Below are positions 23,349 to 32,430 of a DNA stretch of 64,000 nucleotides, piece after piece. The first letter of the stretch is position 1; each line of letters opens with the position of its first letter. Where the stretch lies: positions 496,001 to 560,000 of the forward strand of contig NZ_JACHMP010000001.1 in assembly GCF_014204985.1 (NCBI RefSeq), read 5' to 3'. The notes under the pieces are model-generated. The model had not been told where the DNA came from, made no database searches, and saw nothing but the letters and a program-made list of their open reading frames with translations. The stretch comes from Streptosporangium becharense (lineage in GTDB: Bacteria; Actinomycetota; Actinomycetes; Streptosporangiales; Streptosporangiaceae). The translations under genes and the position numbers were made by a program.

Positions 23349-25850
23349 TCACGCCCGCGCCTCGTTCACGCAGCGGAGCACCGGGGGTGCCGTCAGCGCG
23401 GCCGGGTCGAACTCGCGGTCCGTGGTGACGTGGAAGGTGACGCTCTCGCCGGGCAGCAGCGTCACCGCCAGGTCGTCGACCCGGGCGTCCGGGTCGAGGC
23501 GGTCGGGGAAGAGCGCCAGGTCGCGCAGGATCGTCCGGGCGGTGACGGTGACGTCCAGGCCGTCGCCGGCCGGGGACACCCGCGTGTGGTAATCGGCGGC
23601 GGGGAAGGCCACCCGGGTGTCCTCGGCGAAGAACCGGACGGTGCGGTGCTCGCCCAGCCGTGCGACGAGCAGCTCGGCGGTGGGGTCGCCGGGGACGGCG
23701 ACGGCGCCGGGCAGCGGGACGCGTAGCACCGCGCGGGGCGCCACGTCGACCGGGACGGCCTCCTTGGCCAGCGGCTGCCCGTCCAGGGCAAGGCGGGACA
23801 GCTCCAGCTCGCCGCTCCAGGATCCGGCGCCGTCGTTGACCAGGGCCACGACCCCGTCCTGGACGGTCAGCAGCCGGTCGGCGTAGACGCGGCGCAGCGC
23901 GTACCACAGCGGCTTGCGCCGCCCGGCGCCGTCGACCGCGGCCCAGGAGACGACCGGCCAGCAGTCGTTGAGCTGCCAGACGATCGTGCCCGCGCAGTAC
24001 GGCGCCAGCGACCGGAAGCGCTCGATGCCGAAGGTCACCGCGCGGGCCTGGTTGAGCTGGGTCAGGTAGTGCCAGTCGTCGAAGTCGCGCGGCTGCGGCA
24101 GGTGCTCGCCCAGCCCGCGCAGCAGCTTGGCGTCGCCGTCGATCGCCTTCTGGTGGTGGCGCACCAGCGGGGCGTCGGCGGCCAGCTCGCCGCTGACCGC
24201 GCCGCGCAGGGTGGCGTACGCAGGCGGGCCCTGGAAGCCGAACTCGGCGACGAACCGGGGGGTGTAGGCGCCGTAGCGGGTGTAGTCCTCGCGGTTCCAC
24301 ACGTCCCAGATGTGGATGGTGCCGCGGGCGGGGTCGTTGGGCGGCAGGCCGGGGGCTCCGGAGTAGGGGCTGCCCGGCCAGTAGGGGCGGGTGGGGTCGA
24401 GCTCGGCGACGATCCGGGGCAGCAGGTCGTAGTAGAAGCCGCCGCCCCAGGTCCGCCCGTCCAGCTTCTCCCGCCAGCCCCAGTCGGCGTGCCCCTCGAT
24501 GTTCTCGTTGTTGCCGCACCACAGCACCAGCGAGGGCCGCCAGGACAGGCGGGCGACGTTCTCGCGGGCTTCGGCCGCCACCTCGGAGGCGAAGGGCTCC
24601 TCCTCGGGGTAGGCGGCGCAGGCGAACGGGAAGTCCTGCCAGACGAGCAGGCCCAGCTCGTCGGCCAGGTCGTAGAAGTCCTCGCTCTCGTACAGGCCGC
24701 CGCCCCAGACCCGCAGCAGGTTGACGTTGGCGTCGACCGCCTGGCCGAAGCGCTCCGCCAGGCGCTCGCGGGTGACGCGGGCCGGGAAGCAGTCGTCGGG
24801 GATCCAGTTGACGCCGCGCACCAGGACCGGCACGTCGTTGACCACGATCGTGAACCCGTCGCCGGTCCGGTCCAGGCGGGCGTCCCGGAAGCCGATCCAC
24901 CGGCGCCAGGTCTCCCCGGTCTCCCCGGTCCCCTCGGCCGCCCCGGTCTTCGCCGTCCGCGTGCCCCGCCCGGTCGTCCCGTCCCATCCGGCCACCTCGT
25001 CCCGCCCGGCCGTCCCGGTCCGCCCGGTCCCTGCGCCGGGGCCGAGGCGGACGGTCAGCTCGTAGCGGTGCTGCCCGCCGTACCCGCGCGGCCACCAGAG
25101 GTCGGGACCGGGGACCCGCAGCCTCAGGACCGCGTCGCGCTCGCCCGCCTCCAGCGTCACCTCGCTGCCGATCCCGGCCACCTCGGCGGTCACCGTGACG
25201 GGGTGTGCGAGCGTGGTCTCCACGGTCACGTGCACCTCGACCAGGCCGTCCGCCCCGTCCACGCTCACCAGCGGACGCACCCCGGCCAGCCGGGCCCCGC
25301 TCCACGAGTGCAGCCCGATGGGCCGCCAGATGCCCGAGGTGACCAGCGTCGGCCCCCAGTCCCAGCCGAAGTTGCAGGCCATCTTCCGGATGAACTGGTA
25401 CGGCTCGTCGTAGGCCCCCGGACGCTCCCCCAGTTCGGCCCGGCGCGCCTCGGCGTATGCGTAGGGGGCGGTGAAACGCACCCGCAGCGTGTTCTCCCCC
25501 TCGCGCAGCAGCTCGCGCACGGCGAAGCGGTAGGAGCGGTGCTGGTTGGCCGTGGTGGCGACCTCGACGCCGTTGAGCTCGATCGCGGCGACCGTGTCGA
25601 GCCCCCCGCAGACCAGGTCGACGCGGTCGTGCCCGTCGTCGGCCCAGGTGAAGACGGTCCCGTACTCCCAGCCGGTGCGGCCGATCCAGGTCAGCCGGTT
25701 CTCGTTGTCGTCCAGGTAGGGGTCGTCGATGAGCCCGGCGGCCAGCAGGTCGGTGTGCACGCACCCGGGGACGGTGGCGGCCACGCCCGCGATGTCACCG
25801 TCCACCTGGGTGAGGGTCCAGCCGTCGTGCAGCGGGCGGTAGGTGCTCAA
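23349..25850 (-). CDS. Beta-mannosidase (glycoside hydrolase family 2)
   Basis: 833 residues, the usual length for GH2 beta-mannosidases (EC 3.2.1.25). An N-terminal jelly-roll (GWTLTQVDGDI, TVPGCVHTDLLAAGLIDDPY, GWEYGTVF) precedes immunoglobulin-like domains and the barrel. The acid/base Glu is in CGNNENIEGH (about 443) and the nucleophile Glu in VAEFGFQGPP (about 535). No signal peptide, so it acts on imported manno-oligosaccharides. The start is TTG at 25850 with AAGGAG eight bases upstream. It follows two sugar permeases and a binding protein in one operon. A Gly/Thr-rich insertion lies near residues 270-300. Confidence 0.93.
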   Translation of the reverse strand: MSTYRPLHDGWTLTQVDGDIAGVAATVPGCVHTDLLAAGLIDDPYLDDNENRLTWIGRTGWEYGTVFTWADDGHDRVDLVCGGLDTVAAIELNGVEVATTANQHRSYRFAVRELLREGENTLRVRFTAPYAYAEARRAELGERPGAYDEPYQFIRKMACNFGWDWGPTLVTSGIWRPIGLHSWSGARLAGVRPLVSVDGADGLVEVHVTVETTLAHPVTVTAEVAGIGSEVTLEAGERDAVLRLRVPGPDLWWPRGYGGQHRYELTVRLGPGAGTGRTGTAGRDEVAGWDGTTGRGTRTAKTGAAEGTGETGETWRRWIGFRDARLDRTGDGFTIVVNDVPVLVRGVNWIPDDCFPARVTRERLAERFGQAVDANVNLLRVWGGGLYESEDFYDLADELGLLVWQDFPFACAAYPEEEPFASEVAAEARENVARLSWRPSLVLWCGNNENIEGHADWGWREKLDGRTWGGGFYYDLLPRIVAELDPTRPYWPGSPYSGAPGLPPNDPARGTIHIWDVWNREDYTRYGAYTPRFVAEFGFQGPPAYATLRGAVSGELAADAPLVRHHQKAIDGDAKLLRGLGEHLPQPRDFDDWHYLTQLNQARAVTFGIERFRSLAPYCAGTIVWQLNDCWPVVSWAAVDGAGRRKPLWYALRRVYADRLLTVQDGVVALVNDGAGSWSGELELSRLALDGQPLAKEAVPVDVAPRAVLRVPLPGAVAVPGDPTAELLVARLGEHRTVRFFAEDTRVAFPAADYHTRVSPAGDGLDVTVTARTILRDLALFPDRLDPDARVDDLAVTLLPGESVTFHVTTDREFDPAALTAPPVLRCVNEARA

Positions 25851-25890
25851 GTGGGGTTCTCCTTGGTGAGGCGGTACGGTCCGGGCCGGG

Positions 25891-26850
25891 TCAGCCCTTG
25901 AGCCCGGACATGGCGATGCCGCGGGTGAAGTGCTTCTGGAACAGCAGGAAGAACACGACCGTCGGCAGCGAGGCGAGCAGCGACGCGGCCATGATCACGC
26001 CCATGTGCTGGGCTCCGGTGAAGGCCGAGTTGAGCCGGGCCAGCGCCACCGGCAGGTTGGCCATCTGGTCGCTCTCCACGATGATCAGCGGCCAGAGGAA
26101 GTTGTTCCACTCGTTGAGCATCACGAAGATCGACATCGCGGCGAGCGCGGGCCGCAGCAGCGGCATGACGACCTGCCACCAGATGCGCCACTCCCCCGCG
26201 CCGTCGATCCGGGCCGCCTCGATGAGGTCGTCGGGGATCGACCGCAGGTACTGCACGAGGAAGAAGACGACGAACGCCTTGGGAATCGCCGGGACGATGT
26301 ATCCGAGGTAGCTGTCGACCCAGCCGAGGTTGCGCACCACCAGGTAGTTGGGGACCAGCGTGGCCTGCCACGGGATCATCATCGAGCCGAGGATCATCAG
26401 GAAGATCACCCTGCGGCCCCTGATGTCGTGCTTGGTGATGACGTAGGCGGCCAGGGAGGCCGCGAGCAGGGCCAGGACGGTGATGACCGTGGCGATGACG
26501 ACGCTGTTGACCGCGAACCGCCAGAAGCCGAGGTCGACCTCGGTGAAGCGCTGGAACAGGCCGGCGACGTGGCCGGGGTTGTCCGCGTCGGGACGCCACC
26601 GCGGGTCGTGGTAGCCGACGGTCGTCGGGCTCTCCGGGACGAACGACGGCGGGTTGCGGGTGATCTCCGAGACCGGCTTGAAGGCGGTGATCACCATCCA
26701 GTAGAACGGGACGATCATGGTGATCGCGAGCAGGTGGAGGGGCGCCTTCGCCCACCCCGCCCGCGAACGGCGTCCGCGGAGGCGGCCGCGGGTGCCGCCG
26801 GGCGCCGCCGGGGCGGTGCGGGAGGCGGGCGGCCGGGTCCGAACGACCAT
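25891..26850 (-). CDS. Carbohydrate ABC transporter permease (MalG type)
   Basis: 319 residues with a basic N-terminus, six membrane segments and the coupling loop EAARIDGAGEWRIWWQVVMPLLRP (EAA motif, about 207-230). It ends RGIAMSGLKG, typical of MalG-like permeases. Its ATG shares one base with the stop of the MalF-type permease (TGATG). It would form the inner-membrane channel for a mannose-containing sugar taken up before the beta-mannosidase acts. No ATPase is encoded here, so a shared MsiK-like ATPase elsewhere is expected, as in many actinobacterial sugar importers. Confidence 0.92.
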   Translation of the reverse strand: MVVRTRPPASRTAPAAPGGTRGRLRGRRSRAGWAKAPLHLLAITMIVPFYWMVITAFKPVSEITRNPPSFVPESPTTVGYHDPRWRPDADNPGHVAGLFQRFTEVDLGFWRFAVNSVVIATVITVLALLAASLAAYVITKHDIRGRRVIFLMILGSMMIPWQATLVPNYLVVRNLGWVDSYLGYIVPAIPKAFVVFFLVQYLRSIPDDLIEAARIDGAGEWRIWWQVVMPLLRPALAAMSIFVMLNEWNNFLWPLIIVESDQMANLPVALARLNSAFTGAQHMGVIMAASLLASLPTVVFFLLFQKHFTRGIAMSGLKG

Positions 26851-27800
26851 CACAGCTCCCTCATGGCACGGCCGATGCGCAGCTGCACCAGGCTGATGAC
26901 GAAAATGATCAGGAACAGGGCCCAGGCGATCGCGGAGGCGTAGCCGAGCTGGAACTTGGTGAAGCCCATGTCGTAGAGGTAGGGCACGATCATGAGCCCG
27001 GAGTCGAGCACGCCGCCGACGTTGCTGACCTGGCGGAAGACGATGTAGACCGCTTCGAAGACCTGGAAGGCGGCGATCATCGTGGTGACGACGACGTAGG
27101 TGGTGACGGGACGCAGCAGCGGCAGGGTGATGCCTCTGAACTGCTGCCAGGTGGTGGCGCCGTCGATCCTGGCCGCCTCGTAGTACTCCTCGGGGATGGT
27201 GTTGAGGCCGGCGACGAAGATGACCATCGCGTATCCCATCCCGGACCAGGTGGCCATCAGCACCATGACGGGGACGGTGAGCGAGGGGGTGGCCAGCCAG
27301 GCCACCGGGTCGCCGCCGAACCAGCCGAACACCGTGTTGGCCAGGCCGTAGTCCTCGGCGGCGAAGATCCACCGCCACATCAGGAACAGCGCGATCGTGG
27401 ACGTCACCGAGGGCAGGAAGAAGATCGTCCGCATGACGCGGTCGCCCCAGCCCTGCCCCCGGAAGGCCAGCGCCAGCGCCAGCGCGAACCCCGAGGTGAG
27501 CACCACGGCCGCGAGCACGTAGACCAGCGTGTTGGACAGCGCGTGCAGGAAACGCTCGTCCTGCAGCAGGCGCCGGAAGTTGGCCAGGCCGACGAACCGC
27601 GGCGGCTTGACGCCGTTGAACGTGGTCAGGCTCAGATAGAGGGAGTTGATCAGGGGCCAGACCAGGAAGCCCGTGAACAGCGCCAGGAACGGCAGGAGCA
27701 TCAGGTAGGACGTCATGTCCCGTCGCACCCGCCGGGCAGCGGAGCCGAGGCCGGGACCGGTGTGACGCCCCTTGCGGCGATCGACGGCAGCGGTGGCCAT
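26850..27800 (-). CDS. Carbohydrate ABC transporter permease (MalF type)
   Basis: 316 residues with six hydrophobic segments, the start pattern LPFLALFTGFLVWPLINSLYLSL and the EAA loop YYEAARIDGATTWQQFRGITLPLLRP (about 215-240). It partners the MalG-type permease whose start overlaps its stop. AAAGGGGA precedes ATG 27800. The open frame continues upstream through the binding-protein gene in another frame and was trimmed. Confidence 0.92.
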   Translation of the reverse strand: MATAAVDRRKGRHTGPGLGSAARRVRRDMTSYLMLLPFLALFTGFLVWPLINSLYLSLTTFNGVKPPRFVGLANFRRLLQDERFLHALSNTLVYVLAAVVLTSGFALALALAFRGQGWGDRVMRTIFFLPSVTSTIALFLMWRWIFAAEDYGLANTVFGWFGGDPVAWLATPSLTVPVMVLMATWSGMGYAMVIFVAGLNTIPEEYYEAARIDGATTWQQFRGITLPLLRPVTTYVVVTTMIAAFQVFEAVYIVFRQVSNVGGVLDSGLMIVPYLYDMGFTKFQLGYASAIAWALFLIIFVISLVQLRIGRAMREL

Positions 27801-27871
27801 CGTGTCCCCTTTCGGTAGGTCGGGGCCGGCCGCGCGGTGACGTGCGGCCGGCCCTGGGGCCGGGGCGGCGG

Positions 27872-29131
27872 TCAGCCCGCGTTCCGTTCCATGATCTTGG
27901 CGGCGGCGTCCAGGGCGGTCCTGGCGGCGGATCTGCCGTAGACGACCTCCTGCAGCTTCTTGGTCACCTCGGCCTGGCTGGTCTCCCAGCCGGGGCAGTT
28001 GGGCGGCCCGTACCCGGAGGCGAACGCGGCCTTGATCGCCTCGACCTGGTCGGGGGTGGCGGGCAGGTCGGCGATGTTGTCCGTCAACGGCGAGATCCAC
28101 AGCACGCCGCGCGCCGCGGCGGCCTCGGTGAGGGTCCTGACCGCCTCGGGGGTGTAGAGGGACTTGATGAAGTCGGCGGCCTGCGCGGTGTACTTGCTGT
28201 GGGACATGACGCCGACGATCCGGCCGCCGATGAAGGCACCGGGACCGGCGGGACCGGCGGGCAGCGGTGCGGTGGCCCACTTGCCCTTCATCTTCGGCTG
28301 GGCGGTGTCGACGGCCTTGATCTGCCAGCTGCCGCCGGACACCATCGCGACGCCGTTGGCCAGCGCGGCGGGCACCTCGGCCGTCTGGGTCGGCGCCTTG
28401 TGCTCGGTGTACAGCCCGGCCCAGTAGTCGAGAGCCGTGACGCCCGCGTCGTCGTTCAGCGCGGGCTCGCAGTCGGGGGTGTAGAGGCTGCCGCCGGCCT
28501 GGCGCAGGAAGTTGAAGTACTGCAGCCAGTCGATGTTGCCCCAGTCCATCGAGTAGGGCACCTTCACCCCGTCCGCCCGGAGCTTCCGGATGGCGGCGGT
28601 GAGCTCTTGCCAGGTCCTGGGCGGCTGGAGGCCGGACTTCTCCAGCAGGTCCTTGCGGTAGTAGGTCAGGTAGACCGTCATGTCGAGCGGGGTGCCGTAG
28701 ACCGCCCCGTCCGGCGAGGTGATGGACTCCCAGACGCCCTGCTGGGTCTTGCCCTTGACCGCGTCCGGGACGCCCTGCTCGCGCAGGTCGACCATGCCGC
28801 CCAGGCCGCCGAACTCGATGCCCCACGACAGGCCGCCGGAGACGATGTCGGGCCCGTTCTTGCCGGTGGCCGCGGCCAGGACCTTGGCGTGGCCGTCGTC
28901 CCAGCTCAGCGCCGAAACCTTGATCTTCACGTTCGGGTGGCTCCGGGTGTAGAGATCCGCGGCTTTCTGCATGACCAGGGCGTCGTCTTCCGAACCGGTC
29001 ATCCAGAACGTGAGGTCGGCCGGGCCGCCGGCCGGGGCCTGCTCCGCCTGCGGGGCGGTGCCGGTCGCACAGGCACCGGCCAGCAGGCCGATCGTGATGA
29101 CAGCCACCGTGGCCGTGAGGCGTCTGTGCAC
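27872..29131 (-). CDS. Sugar ABC transporter substrate-binding lipoprotein (SBP family 1)
   Basis: 419 residues. A lipoprotein signal ends LLAGAC (Cys about 21). The mature part shows LTFWMTGSEDDALVMQKAADLYTRSHPNVKIKV and PDIVSGGLSWGIEFG, as in family 1 oligosaccharide-binding proteins. It would capture manno-oligosaccharides outside the cell. GTG 29131 is preceded by GGAGGACACC; an upstream in-frame ATG (29167) would put twelve residues before the signal and would lie inside the operator. It is the first gene of the mannoside operon. Confidence 0.92.
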   Translation of the reverse strand: MHRRLTATVAVITIGLLAGACATGTAPQAEQAPAGGPADLTFWMTGSEDDALVMQKAADLYTRSHPNVKIKVSALSWDDGHAKVLAAATGKNGPDIVSGGLSWGIEFGGLGGMVDLREQGVPDAVKGKTQQGVWESITSPDGAVYGTPLDMTVYLTYYRKDLLEKSGLQPPRTWQELTAAIRKLRADGVKVPYSMDWGNIDWLQYFNFLRQAGGSLYTPDCEPALNDDAGVTALDYWAGLYTEHKAPTQTAEVPAALANGVAMVSGGSWQIKAVDTAQPKMKGKWATAPLPAGPAGPGAFIGGRIVGVMSHSKYTAQAADFIKSLYTPEAVRTLTEAAAARGVLWISPLTDNIADLPATPDQVEAIKAAFASGYGPPNCPGWETSQAEVTKKLQEVVYGRSAARTALDAAAKIMERNAG

Positions 29132-29163
29132 GGTGTCCTCCTGATGTCGGGGGGTGGGGAGGG

Positions 29164-29183
29164 GCACTTAACCGGGTAAGTGC
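29164..29183. promoter_or_regulatory. LacI-type operator of the mannoside operon
   Basis: GCACTTA-accggg-TAAGTGC is an inverted repeat with perfect 7-base arms and a 6-base spacer. On the minus strand it lies immediately after the -10 element and covers the predicted start of transcription, 33 bases upstream of the binding-protein start. A LacI-family gene is encoded divergently 240 bases away, so repression by that protein is likely. Confidence 0.7.
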
Positions 29184-29188
29184 GCCTG

Positions 29189-29218
29189 AATCTAGAAGGC
29201 GGATGACAACGATGTCAA
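29189..29218 (-). promoter_or_regulatory. Sigma-70-type promoter of the mannoside operon
   Basis: On the minus strand a perfect -35 TTGACA (29213-29218) is followed after 18 bases by the -10-like TAGATT (29189-29194). The operator begins five bases after the -10, the classic arrangement for steric repression. Confidence 0.65.
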
Positions 29219-29405
29219 CGGTGTGTTAACGATGTGACCGTTCCTTGACCCGCCCCGGCTCTCCCCGTATACGCCCGCCCTCCACCCGAAGTCCCGCCGT
29301 TTGCTCGGACATGCGGCCCGGATCCCCGGCAGCGGCCGGCATATCGGGCGTAGTAAGGTACGCGGCGGGAAACACGTCGAATAACCGGTTCAGCCAGGGG
29401 GCTTC

Positions 29406-30425
29406 GTGAAGCGACCGACGATTGCGGACATCGCCCGGCGCGCCGGCGTGTCGAAGGTCGCGGTCTCCTACGCGCTGAACGGCCAGCCCGGGGTGTCGGA
29501 GACGACCCGGGCGACGATCATGGCCATCGCCGAGGAGATCGGCTGGCGCCCGAACAGCGCCGCCCGCGCGCTGAACGGCGCCCGCGCGCGCTCCATCGGC
29601 CTGGCCCTGTGCCGGCCCGCGCGCATACTCGGCGTGGAGCCGTTCTTCATGGAGCTGATCAGTGGTATCCAGGACGAGCTGTCCGCCCAGTCGTACGCCC
29701 TGATGTTCCAGGTCGTCAGGGACCACACCGAGGAGATGGACCTCTACCGGCGCTGGTGGGGCGAGGGTCGCATCGACGGGGCGATCCTGGTCGATCTGCA
29801 CCTGTCCGATCCCCGGGTGGCGGTGACACAGGCGTTGCGCATGCCGGCCGTCGTGATCGGCCACCCGTCGGAGGCGGGCTCGCTCACCCCGGTCTGGTCC
29901 GACGACGGCGCGGCCGTGCGCGAGACCGTGCGCTACCTCGCCGCGCTCGGTCACCGCCGCCTCGCCCGCGTCGCCGGACTGCCGAGGCTCGTCCACACGG
30001 TCCTGCGCGACCGCGCGTTCACCGAGGTGTGCGAGGAGCTGGGCCTGGACGGCCACGTCATCGTGCACACCGACTACACCGGCGAGCAGGGCGCCCGCGC
30101 CACCCGCCGCCTGCTCAGCGCGCCGGGCCGTCCGTCCGCGGTCGTCTACGACAACGACATCATGGCCGTGGCCGGGCTGTCCGTCGCCCAGGAACTACGG
30201 CTCGACGTCCCCGGCGACCTGTCCGTCGTCGCCTGGGACGACTCGCCCCTCTCCCAGGTGGTGAGGCCCCCGCTCACCGCGCTGAGCCGTGACATCCCCG
30301 CCTACGGCGGCCACGCCGCCCGCGCGCTCATGTCCCTGATCGCCGGCGAGCGCGTCGCGGGTTTCGAGGACGCCGCGCCGCAGCTCACCCCGCGGGGCAG
30401 CACGGGAGCGCCGGCACGGGCGTGA
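29406..30425 (+). CDS. LacI-family transcriptional regulator
   Basis: 339 residues. The N-terminal helix-turn-helix reads RPTIADIARRAGVSKVAVSYALNGQPGVSETTR (about 3-35), followed by the hinge IAEEIGWRPNSAARALNGARARSIGL and a periplasmic-binding-type effector domain with DNDIMAVAGL and WDDSPLSQVVRPPLT. GTG 29406 has AGGGGG four bases upstream. It is divergent from the mannoside transport and beta-mannosidase operon and probably represses it, released by a mannose-containing sugar. It could also act at the pectate lyase promoter, though that operator differs in sequence. Confidence 0.92.
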   Translation: MKRPTIADIARRAGVSKVAVSYALNGQPGVSETTRATIMAIAEEIGWRPNSAARALNGARARSIGLALCRPARILGVEPFFMELISGIQDELSAQSYALMFQVVRDHTEEMDLYRRWWGEGRIDGAILVDLHLSDPRVAVTQALRMPAVVIGHPSEAGSLTPVWSDDGAAVRETVRYLAALGHRRLARVAGLPRLVHTVLRDRAFTEVCEELGLDGHVIVHTDYTGEQGARATRRLLSAPGRPSAVVYDNDIMAVAGLSVAQELRLDVPGDLSVVAWDDSPLSQVVRPPLTALSRDIPAYGGHAARALMSLIAGERVAGFEDAAPQLTPRGSTGAPARA

Positions 30426-30609
30426 GGTCCTCGGCGGCACCGGCGCCGGCGGCATTCGGTACGGGCGCCGGCCGGACGCCTCCGCCGCGCCGGCGGTCGT
30501 CAAACGGTTGAGTCACTGCTCGCCGACGCCCCGTCATCGGCTCGCCCTCCGGAGTGCTCCGGTGGCGCTTGTCCGCGTTTTCGGACGACGGCCCACCCCG
30601 GTACGAAGC

Positions 30610-30620
30610 TGAAAGTTTCA
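30610..30620. promoter_or_regulatory. Short dyad TGAAAGTTTCA upstream of the pectate lyase promoter
   Basis: An 11-base inverted repeat with 5-base arms lies eight bases before the -35 hexamer. It could be an upstream regulator site; its shortness means chance is possible. The remainder of 30426-30609 contains only weak GC-rich dyads. Confidence 0.3.
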
Positions 30621-30627
30621 CGGCTCG

Positions 30628-30656
30628 TTGACACTAGGAAAGCGCTTTCCTATGGT
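30628..30656 (+). promoter_or_regulatory. Pectate lyase promoter with embedded LacI-type operator
   Basis: TTGACA (30628-30633) and TATGGT (30651-30656) are 17 bases apart. Almost all of the spacer is the perfect 18-base palindrome TAGGAAAGCGCTTTCCTA (30635-30652), the GCGC-centred form of LacI-family operators. A repressor bound there would block polymerase directly. The lyase start is about 112 bases downstream of the -10. Confidence 0.72.
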
Positions 30657-30768
30657 GATTCCATCCGTTGGAACGGGTGCGTTCACCTGTGTGAGCGGCG
30701 TGCACTCGCTGGGGGGAATCCGGGAGGCAGGTCCACGCGGGCCTGCCGGACCAGCAAGGAGCTCGACT

Positions 30769-32367
30769 GTGCAGAACAGATTCGGCAGGAGAGCCGCCGC
30801 GATCGCCGTCGCCGGCGTCCTCACCGCCTCCGGATGGGCGATCGGCGCCTCCGCCGCCGCGGCCGATCCGGCCCCCGGCGCCTACACGCTCGTCAACGCG
30901 GGCAGCGGCCTGTGCCTGACCGTGCCCGGCGCCGGCGGCTCCGACGGCGTACAGCTCACCCAGTCCGGCTGCGACGGTTCCGCCGCGCGGACCTGGCACC
31001 TGACCGCCGTCGGCGGCGGGTTCCAGCTTAAGGCGGCGCACAGCGGCAAGTGCGCGGGTGTCGAGGGGGCGAGCGCCTCCGCGGGCAAGGCCGTACGGCA
31101 GGAGAGCTGCACCGGCGCCGCCTCCCAGACCTGGCAGCCGGCCGCCTCCGGCTCGAACCACCGGGTGGTCAACGCGGGCAGCGGCAAGTGCCTCAACACC
31201 AGGGACGGCTCGACGGCCGCCGGCGCACCGGTCCAGCAGAACTCCTGCGACTCGGCGGCGAGCAAGCAGTGGCGGCTGGTCCCTGCCGGATCCCCGACCC
31301 CGACCGCGTCCCCGACCGTCTCCCCGACGGCGGGTCCCACCGTCACACCCACGGTGACACCGACAGTGACACCGACCGGCTCCCAGGGCAGCGCCGCCGG
31401 ACTGGTGGGCTTCGCCACCCTGAGTGGGCACGGCCGCACCGGCACGAACGGCGGCGCCGGCGGCCAGACGGTGACCGTCGGCGACTACGCGCAGCTGGCG
31501 GCGGCCGTCGCCGACGACACACCCCGGATCGTCCGGGTGTCGGGCACGATCAACGGCAACGGCGCGAAGATGCTGGACGTCGGGTCGAACAAGACCATCA
31601 TCGGCGTCGGGTCGAACGCGACGATCAACGGGTTCGGATTCGACGTCAACGGCTGGGGCCCCGACGAGGTCGCGTGGGGCGGTGACCTCTGCGACCCCGC
31701 CGAGAAGGACGGGTTCACCCACGTCCAGAATGTGATCATCCGGAACCTGACGTTCACCGGTTCCGCCGACGACTCGATCAACGTGCAGTGCTACTCCCAT
31801 CACGTGTGGATCGACCACAACACCTTCCACCCGTCGGCCGACGGCTCGGTGGACGTCAAGCGCGGGTCGGACCTGGTGACCGTCTCCCACAACCGGTATG
31901 TCGGCACGGACAAGTCGATGCTGCTGGGGCACAGCGACGGCAACGGCGCGCAGGACACGGGCTACCTGCGCGTCACCTACCACCACAACTGGTTCGACGG
32001 GTCCAACACCCGCCATCCGCGGGTGCGGTTCGGGTACGCCCACGTGTTCGCCAACTACGTGGAGGTCGACGACTACTTCATCGGCCTGGGTAAGGGGGGC
32101 GAGGTCTACGCCGAGAGCAACCACGTGAAGAGCGCCAAGACGATCACGGAGGACTTCGGCGACACGAAGCTGACCTGGACGGGCAGCAACTTCTACGACA
32201 GGGCGACGATCCGGCGGGCGAACAGCAGCGGCAGCACCATGAGCGACTGGCTGCGCGCCGACGGCAGCGTTCCGCCGCCGCCGTACGCCTACTCGGCCGG
32301 TTCCGCCTCCTCCACACCGCCGGCCGCGGGCGCCGGCGTCGGCGGCGCGGACACGATCCCGCGATGA
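30769..32367 (+). CDS. Secreted pectate lyase (PL1) with ricin-type lectin domain (CBM13)
   Basis: 532 residues. A Sec signal covers about 1-32 (GVLTASGWAIGASAAAADP). Residues about 38-165 form a ricin-B lectin domain with three repeats (YTLVNAGSGLCL, LKAAHSGKCAGV, RVVNAGSGKCLN). A Pro/Thr linker (about 178-205, TPTVTPT repeats) leads to the parallel-beta-helix lyase with calcium segments DDSINVQC and DGSVDVKR and the catalytic arginine region TRHPRVRFGYA (about 414). It would cut polygalacturonate outside the cell by beta-elimination. GTG 30769 has AAGGAG eight bases upstream; the open frame to 30628 runs through the promoter and was rejected. Confidence 0.93.
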   Translation: MQNRFGRRAAAIAVAGVLTASGWAIGASAAAADPAPGAYTLVNAGSGLCLTVPGAGGSDGVQLTQSGCDGSAARTWHLTAVGGGFQLKAAHSGKCAGVEGASASAGKAVRQESCTGAASQTWQPAASGSNHRVVNAGSGKCLNTRDGSTAAGAPVQQNSCDSAASKQWRLVPAGSPTPTASPTVSPTAGPTVTPTVTPTVTPTGSQGSAAGLVGFATLSGHGRTGTNGGAGGQTVTVGDYAQLAAAVADDTPRIVRVSGTINGNGAKMLDVGSNKTIIGVGSNATINGFGFDVNGWGPDEVAWGGDLCDPAEKDGFTHVQNVIIRNLTFTGSADDSINVQCYSHHVWIDHNTFHPSADGSVDVKRGSDLVTVSHNRYVGTDKSMLLGHSDGNGAQDTGYLRVTYHHNWFDGSNTRHPRVRFGYAHVFANYVEVDDYFIGLGKGGEVYAESNHVKSAKTITEDFGDTKLTWTGSNFYDRATIRRANSSGSTMSDWLRADGSVPPPPYAYSAGSASSTPPAAGAGVGGADTIPR

Positions 32368-32374
32368 TCAGCCG

Positions 32375-32396
32375 GGTCCGCCGGACGCGGCGGGCC
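32375..32396. terminator. Hairpin between convergent pectate lyase and adenine deaminase genes
   Basis: Arms 32375-32383 (GGTCCGCCG) and 32388-32396 (CGGCGGGCC) pair with one G-U and a four-base loop GACG. It lies in the short gap between two converging genes, so it may end both transcripts. No T tract follows. Confidence 0.45.
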
Positions 32397-32430
32397 GGGC
32401 AGCGACCCCGTACCGGGCCCGCCGGCGGGA

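Noticed and set aside
22384..25764. A 1126-codon frame opposite and across the hydrolase and beta-mannosidase
   Set aside because: It overlaps the mannosidase in another frame on the same strand and gives Arg/Ala/Gly-rich text without motifs.
30634..32124. Long minus-strand reading frame opposite the pectate lyase
   Set aside because: It is antisense to a gene with a signal peptide and two recognised domains; its translation is Val/Gly/Arg-rich and matches no family. Such shadows are common at this GC content.
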